From SSSZ01 sp036732025 (GTDB lineage Bacteria; Pseudomonadota; Gammaproteobacteria; Burkholderiales; Rhodocyclaceae): a stretch of 64,000 nt of DNA. The DNA lies in assembly GCA_036732025.1 (NCBI GenBank), contig DAINDE010000001.1, positions 62,001-126,000 on the forward strand, given 5' to 3'. Shown here in pieces: positions 60,314 to 64,000 of the stretch (position 1 is its first letter; the number at the start of each line of letters is the position of its first letter). A model generated the notes under the pieces. It was not told the origin of the DNA. It saw nothing but the letters and a program-made list of their open reading frames with translations, and did no database searches. The position numbers were made by a program, and so were the translations under genes.

Positions 60314-60936
60314 CACAGGGATTCCAGGAAGCGGTCGAGGGCCTGGGCGAGGACGCCTACCTGGTCGCCCGGCAGCAGCATCACCAGATGGCAGGCAAAG
60401 CTGCGCTCCTCGAGGCGGAAATTGACCTCCACCAGCAACGCCGTATCCCAGGCGACCTGTTTGACATTCAACAGATTCTCCAGAGGCACGCTGTCGGCCA
60501 TGAGGGATGGCGCCGAAAATCCGAGACTGAGCTTCAACTGCTCCGCCATGCCCCCCAGGCACGCCCCCACCAGGATGTTGCCGACATCGAGCAGGAGTTC
60601 CACCTCGCCGGCGTGGTCGAGGTCCGGGTCGTAACCGAGCAGATCGGCGAGGTCGTTGCAGCGCCGGCTGTTGAAAATGACGATCGCCTCGCCCGAGAGG
60701 GCGTTGTTGAAGGCCTGGCGAACGGCCGAGACGACCCCGCCGCCGACGGTCTGGGCCAGGGCGGCAGGCACCTCGCTGGGCGGCACGAAGAGGATGCGCG
60801 GAATGGAAAGGTGGACGAAGTGGTCGAAAACCTTGGCGATGGAGGCGCCGGCCTGGCCCATGCCGATGTTGGCGACTTCCTGCAGGACGTCCCGCTGGTC
60901 CTGGGTAAGAAGGGGAGAAGACAGGGGCGCGCTCAC
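60313..60936 (-). CDS. CheC-like phosphatase family protein
   Basis: A 207-residue protein with the CheC/CheX-type pattern: LQEVANIGMGQAGASIAKVF at the start and ELLLDVGNILVGACLGGMAEQL in the middle. These E-x3-N helices are the phosphatase sites that act on CheY-P. A CheY-like regulator is encoded directly before it (4-bp overlap) and a kinase directly after. No other chemotaxis genes are present, so it probably resets this local regulator. Confidence 0.85.
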   Translation of the reverse strand: MSAPLSSPLLTQDQRDVLQEVANIGMGQAGASIAKVFDHFVHLSIPRILFVPPSEVPAALAQTVGGGVVSAVRQAFNNALSGEAIVIFNSRRCNDLADLLGYDPDLDHAGEVELLLDVGNILVGACLGGMAEQLKLSLGFSAPSLMADSVPLENLLNVKQVAWDTALLVEVNFRLEERSFACHLVMLLPGDQVGVLAQALDRFLESL

Positions 60937-61301
60937 AGGACGATCCCGTATTCCTTGAGCACCGCCGCCACCCGCTGGGCATCGACGGGCTTTTTGATGA
61001 AGGCGATGGCGCCCAGTTCGAGAACCCGCTCCTGGGCCTTGGGCTGGATGTCGGCGGAAACGACGATGACCAGGCAGTTGAGCCCTTCCCGGCGCAGGCT
61101 GTCGAGCACCTCGTAGCCGTCCATGACGGGCATGGTCAGGTCGAGGAACATGACGTCGACCTTGCCCGCCCGGTAAGCCTCGAGCGCCTCGGCGCCGCTG
61201 CCGGCCTGGCGGATGTCGATGTCCCAGCCCTCGGGCAGCGACTTGATAAGCATCTTGCGGGCCATCGGCGAATCGTCGACGACCAGGACAGAAACCGGCA
61301 T
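60933..61301 (-). CDS. CheY-like single-domain response regulator
   Basis: A 122-residue receiver with VVDDSPMARKML and Asp54 in VMFLDLTMPVMDGYEVL, VSADIQPKAQ and FIKKPVDAQRV. There is no output domain. First gene of the leftward operon with the CheC-like phosphatase and the PAS kinase, giving a complete kinase-regulator-phosphatase set. The target is unknown. Confidence 0.9.
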   Translation of the reverse strand: MPVSVLVVDDSPMARKMLIKSLPEGWDIDIRQAGSGAEALEAYRAGKVDVMFLDLTMPVMDGYEVLDSLRREGLNCLVIVVSADIQPKAQERVLELGAIAFIKKPVDAQRVAAVLKEYGIVL

Positions 61302-61446
61302 GCTCCTTCCTCCAACCCCGTATCGCTGTTTATGTGTTTCCGACGAGGGTAACCAAGGATGACTGCCTGGGCAAGCGCAATCCCGCCCGCTGCCCCGCGC
61401 CGTGGCTTTTTTGATACAGGTTGAAGGAGGGCGCCGCCAGTCCTCC

Positions 61447-61452
61447 TATAAT
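61447..61452 (+). promoter_or_regulatory. Consensus -10 hexamer immediately upstream of nosF
   Basis: TATAAT lies seven bases before the nosF ATG at 61460, so transcription would begin at or beside the start codon (leaderless mRNA). TTGAAG at 61421 is a possible -35 but at a wide 20-bp spacing. This promoter would be needed because the HK/CheC/CheY module separates nosFLY from nosZ-H. Confidence 0.4.
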
Positions 61453-61459
61453 CCGCCCC

Positions 61460-62317
61460 ATGATCCGCTTTCAGAACGTTGCCAAGACCTTCCGCAAAGC
61501 CCGTGTGCTCGACGGCGTCAGCCTCGACATCGGCATCGGCGAACGCGTCGCCCTCATCGGGTCCAACGGCGCCGGCAAGACCACGCTGATCCGTTGCCTG
61601 CTTGGGGAATATACCCACGACGGCGAGGTCAGCATCGACGGCCTCGACCCCCGCGGCAACCGCACGGCGGTGCTGGGCAGCATCGGCTTCGTGCCGCAGT
61701 GGCCGCCGCCCCTGAAGATGCCGGTGGGCCAGTTGATCGATTTCTCCGCCTCCCTCTGCGGCACCGATCCGGCGCACATCCACGCCATCGCCAGGCGGCT
61801 CGGGCTGGACGTGGACGCCGTCCTCGGCCGGCAGTTCGTGCGCCTTTCCGGCGGCATGAAGCAAAAGCTTCTCATCGCCATCGCCCTGGGCCGCGACGCC
61901 AAGGTGCTGGTGATGGACGAGCCCGCCGCCAACCTGGACCCGGAGGCCCGCAAGATCTTCTTCGAGCTCCTCGCCGAACGCCAGGAAAGCGTCACCATGA
62001 TCATTTCCAGCCACCGTTTGAACGAGGTCTCGACCCTGGTCAATCGCGTGGTGGAGCTGGACCTGGGCAAGGTGGTGCTGGACGACAAGGTGGCCGACGA
62101 CGTTTCCCTGGCCGGCTCGCTGGCCTGCCGCATCGTCGTCAAGCGGCCCGAGGCGGCCTTCGCCAAGGCCCTGGGGGCCTGGAGCTTCACCGGCTCGGCC
62201 GATGGCCTGGTGTGGGAAGGCAGCGTCTCCGGCCCCGACCGCCTGCGCTTCCACGGCATGGTGGCCCGCTACATTGCGCTGATCAGCGACATTTCGCTGA
62301 ACGAAGCGGCCGACTGA
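61460..62317 (+). CDS. nosF: NosF ABC transporter ATPase
   Basis: A 285-residue ATPase: Walker A GSNGAGKTT, Q-loop FVPQWPPPLK, signature RLSGGMKQK, Walker B VLVMDEPAANLDPE and switch His in ISSHRLNE. The C-terminal 75 residues form the extra NosF-type domain. It pairs with NosY to serve NosD in CuZ assembly. The start at 61460 is chosen as the first Met of the ABC fold. Transcribed with nosL, nosY and the thioredoxin-like gene. Confidence 0.94.
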   Translation: MIRFQNVAKTFRKARVLDGVSLDIGIGERVALIGSNGAGKTTLIRCLLGEYTHDGEVSIDGLDPRGNRTAVLGSIGFVPQWPPPLKMPVGQLIDFSASLCGTDPAHIHAIARRLGLDVDAVLGRQFVRLSGGMKQKLLIAIALGRDAKVLVMDEPAANLDPEARKIFFELLAERQESVTMIISSHRLNEVSTLVNRVVELDLGKVVLDDKVADDVSLAGSLACRIVVKRPEAAFAKALGAWSFTGSADGLVWEGSVSGPDRLRFHGMVARYIALISDISLNEAAD

Positions 62318-62330
62318 GCGTCCATCCGCC

Positions 62331-62819
62331 ATGTGCCAGACCCACCGCCGCCGCTTCCTGAGCCGCCTCGCCGCCGGCGGCTTCGCCCTGACGCCCCTTG
62401 CCGCCACCCTTTCCGCCTGCGGCAAGGCCGGCTGGCCGGAGGGCATGGCCGAAATCAAGTGGGACCGCGACACCTGCGCCCGCTGCAGCATGGTCATCTC
62501 CGACCGCCGCTTCGCGGCCGAGGTGCGCGGCGGGCCCAAGGACACCGCCTTCAAGTTCGACGATCCGGGCTGCCTGGCCTTCTGGCTGCGGGACAAGGCC
62601 GCCGAGCACCCCTGGCTGGCCGACCCGGGCACCCGCATCTGGGTCGCCGACTATGCCAGCAAGCCGGACAACATCGCCTGGCTGGATGGCCGCAAGGCCC
62701 ATTACTCCGGCGGCAAGCACTCGCCCATGGGCTACGGCTACGCCGCTTACGCCCAGCCCCAGCCGGGCAGCCTCGATTTCGCCGGCATGCGCGAGCATGT
62801 CGTCCTGAAGGGCAAGTAA
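62331..62819 (+). CDS. nosL: NosL copper-chaperone lipoprotein
   Basis: A 162-residue protein. A signal with RRRFLSRLAAGG and lipobox LSAC (Cys30) marks it as a lipoprotein, perhaps Tat-exported. The copper site is Cys49-x2-Cys52-x-Met54 in TCARCSMVISD, the NosL motif, and KFDDPGCLAFW and HSPMGYGYAAY are also family-typical. It delivers Cu(I) to NosD/NosZ. It stands 14 bp after nosF and ends directly before the nosY ATG. Confidence 0.93.
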   Translation: MCQTHRRRFLSRLAAGGFALTPLAATLSACGKAGWPEGMAEIKWDRDTCARCSMVISDRRFAAEVRGGPKDTAFKFDDPGCLAFWLRDKAAEHPWLADPGTRIWVADYASKPDNIAWLDGRKAHYSGGKHSPMGYGYAAYAQPQPGSLDFAGMREHVVLKGK

Positions 62820-63647
62820 ATGAAGCAACTGTGGCTGACCGCCAAGCTCGACATCGTGGAGTCGCTCCGCGCCCGCTGGTTCCAGATCTACACCCTGGTC
62901 TTCGGCGGCATCGTGGCCCTGCTCTTCCTCTTCGGCCTCACCGAATCCCGGGTGCTGGGCTTCATCGGCCTCTCCCGCCTGCTGGTCACCTACATCCAGC
63001 TGACCATGGCCATCCTGCCCATCTTCGTCCTCATCACCACCGTGCGCTCGGTGGCGGGCGACCGGGAGGCCGGCGTCTTCGAATACCTGCTGTCCCTGCC
63101 CGTCTCCCTCGCCGCCTGGTTCTGGGGCAAGATCCTCGGCCGCTACATCGTCGTCTTCGCCCCGGTCTTCCTGGCCATGCTGGCCGCCGTCGTCTGGGCG
63201 ACCATCCGCGACATCGAGGTGCCGTGGACCATGTTCGGCTACTACACCGCCCTGCTGGCGGTCATGGCCATGTGTTTCCTGGGTATCGGCATGCTCATCT
63301 CGGCCCTGGCCCGCAGCACCGACATGGCCCAGGGCGCCGCCTTCCTGGTCTGGCTGACCCTGCTACTCTTCCTCGACCTCATCCTGCTCGGGGTCATGAT
63401 CCAGGGCAAAGTGGCGCCGGAGGTGGCGGTCACCCTGGCCCTGGCGAACCCGCTGCAGGTCTTCCGCACCGCCGCCCTGGCCCTCTTCGACCCCCAGCTC
63501 ATCGTGCTGGGGCCGTCCGCCTACGTCATCCTCGATCTCTTCGGCGTCGCCGGCTACAAGGTCTTCGCCCTCGCCTACCCGGCCCTGCTCGGCCTGGGCT
63601 GTGCCACCCTAGGCTATTTCCTCTTCCGTCGCGGGGACCTGCCCTGA
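62820..63647 (+). CDS. nosY: NosY ABC transporter permease
   Basis: A 275-residue membrane protein with six helices (about 22-42, 55-75, 103-125, 140-162, 172-194, 248-268) in the NosY/ABC-2 pattern; TVRSVAGDREAGVFEYLLSLPVS after helix 2 is conserved. It partners NosF. The ATG follows the nosL stop with no gap, and its TGA overlaps the next ATG (TGATG). Confidence 0.94.
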   Translation: MKQLWLTAKLDIVESLRARWFQIYTLVFGGIVALLFLFGLTESRVLGFIGLSRLLVTYIQLTMAILPIFVLITTVRSVAGDREAGVFEYLLSLPVSLAAWFWGKILGRYIVVFAPVFLAMLAAVVWATIRDIEVPWTMFGYYTALLAVMAMCFLGIGMLISALARSTDMAQGAAFLVWLTLLLFLDLILLGVMIQGKVAPEVAVTLALANPLQVFRTAALALFDPQLIVLGPSAYVILDLFGVAGYKVFALAYPALLGLGCATLGYFLFRRGDLP

Positions 63648-64000
63648 TGAGGAAGTGCCTCGCCGTCCTGGCCCTGGCGACAGCGGCCGGCCTCGCCGCC
63701 GCCGAAGAATTGCCCGCTTCCACCCCCCTCTTCGCGGCCGCGCTCTCGGACACGGCCGACCGGCCCGTTGCCTTCGAGCGTTACCGCGGCAAGCCGCTCA
63801 TCGTCAATTTCTGGGCCCGCTGGTGCGCCCCCTGCCGCCAGGAGATTCCCGAACTCGTCGCCGTCCGCAACGCCCACAAGGGCAAGCTGGAAGTGATCGG
63901 CATCGGCATCGAGGACAAGCCGGAGGCGGTGCAGGAATTCGCCAGGGCCTACGACATGGATTACCCGGTGCTGCTGGCCAAGGACAAGGGCATCCCGCTC
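63647..64000 (+). CDS. TlpA-like periplasmic thioredoxin (partial, runs off window)
   Basis: The first 118 residues are visible: a Sec signal (LAVLALATAAGLAAAEE) and a thioredoxin/TlpA fold with WARWCAPCRQE (Cys60, Cys63), followed by VIGIGIEDKPEAVQEF. It overlaps nosY by TGATG, so it is in the nos operon. Such proteins keep CuA or chaperone cysteines reduced and often accompany clade II nos genes. The C-terminus is outside the window. Confidence 0.88.
   Translation, partial: MRKCLAVLALATAAGLAAAEELPASTPLFAAALSDTADRPVAFERYRGKPLIVNFWARWCAPCRQEIPELVAVRNAHKGKLEVIGIGIEDKPEAVQEFARAYDMDYPVLLAKDKGIPL

Noticed and set aside
60314..60982. Upstream extension of the nos-locus histidine kinase to 649 codons
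   Set aside because: It overlaps the CheC-like gene in another frame; the TGATG junction and the PAS start support 60313.

Overview
The window is about 64 kb of GC-rich (mostly 65-70%) bacterial chromosome. Gene content points to a respiratory betaproteobacterium, most likely Rhodocyclales (Dechloromonas/Azospira/Azonexus-like). The pointers are a clade II (Sec-exported) nitrous-oxide reductase cluster with nosB/nosG/nosH, a RegB/RegA pair, a complete core menaquinone operon, PHA/wax-ester storage genes, and the DUF3348-DUF802-OmpA-DUF2894 cassette typical of betaproteobacteria. This assignment is from gene content only.

Layout. 1-2.9 kb: acetate module, with the start of a CrbS-like symporter/histidine kinase, a small membrane protein, a possible 28-codon leader peptide overlapping a terminator, and acs. 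3.1-6.5 kb: UPF0114 membrane protein, class I fumarase, and a degenerate REC-GGDEF protein. 6.7-13 kb: menBCEFD. 13-19.9 kb: methyltransferase, FFLEELY-type protein, then aldehyde dehydrogenase / Tat subunit (broken by a 10-N gap) / GMC oxidoreductase / lipase-like hydrolase, and an XRE regulator with a perfect palindromic operator. 20.1-25.4 kb: katG, then a small accessory island of lower GC with an AbiEi antitoxin lacking its toxin (only a short remnant remains) and a coiled-coil membrane protein paired with a DUF3800 protein. 25.6-30.1 kb: DUF3348, DUF802 (MotA/ExbB-like), OmpA (MotB-like) and DUF2894. This looks like an ion-driven stator with ZorA/ZorB-like architecture and is the best candidate here for an undescribed system. 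30.3-38.3 kb: acyltransferase and a four-gene PAS/histidine kinase/response regulator operon. 38.4-45.6 kb: neutral-lipid locus with fatty acyl reductase, phasin, patatin, TetR, TPR protein, WS/DGAT acyltransferase and a PHA-granule protein. 45.7-64 kb: respiration under oxygen limitation, with c4-type cytochrome, RegBA, FNR-like regulator, PCuAC and Sco copper proteins, and nosZ-C1-C2-B-D-G-H ... F-L-Y-tlpA. A HK/CheC/CheY module on the opposite strand splits the nos cluster.

How it fits together. The right-hand third is a coherent N2O-respiration regulon. Copper delivery (PCuAC, Sco, NosL, NosDFY), electron delivery (NosG/H, cytochromes, possibly menaquinol from the men operon) and regulators (RegBA, FNR-like) sit side by side. 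Three FNR-like sites lie 67-71 bp upstream of a start codon, and a 17-bp RegA-type element is repeated almost identically beside regB/cytochrome and before nosZ. No rRNA, tRNA, IS element or CRISPR array was recognised. All calls come from reading the sequence; no database search was run.
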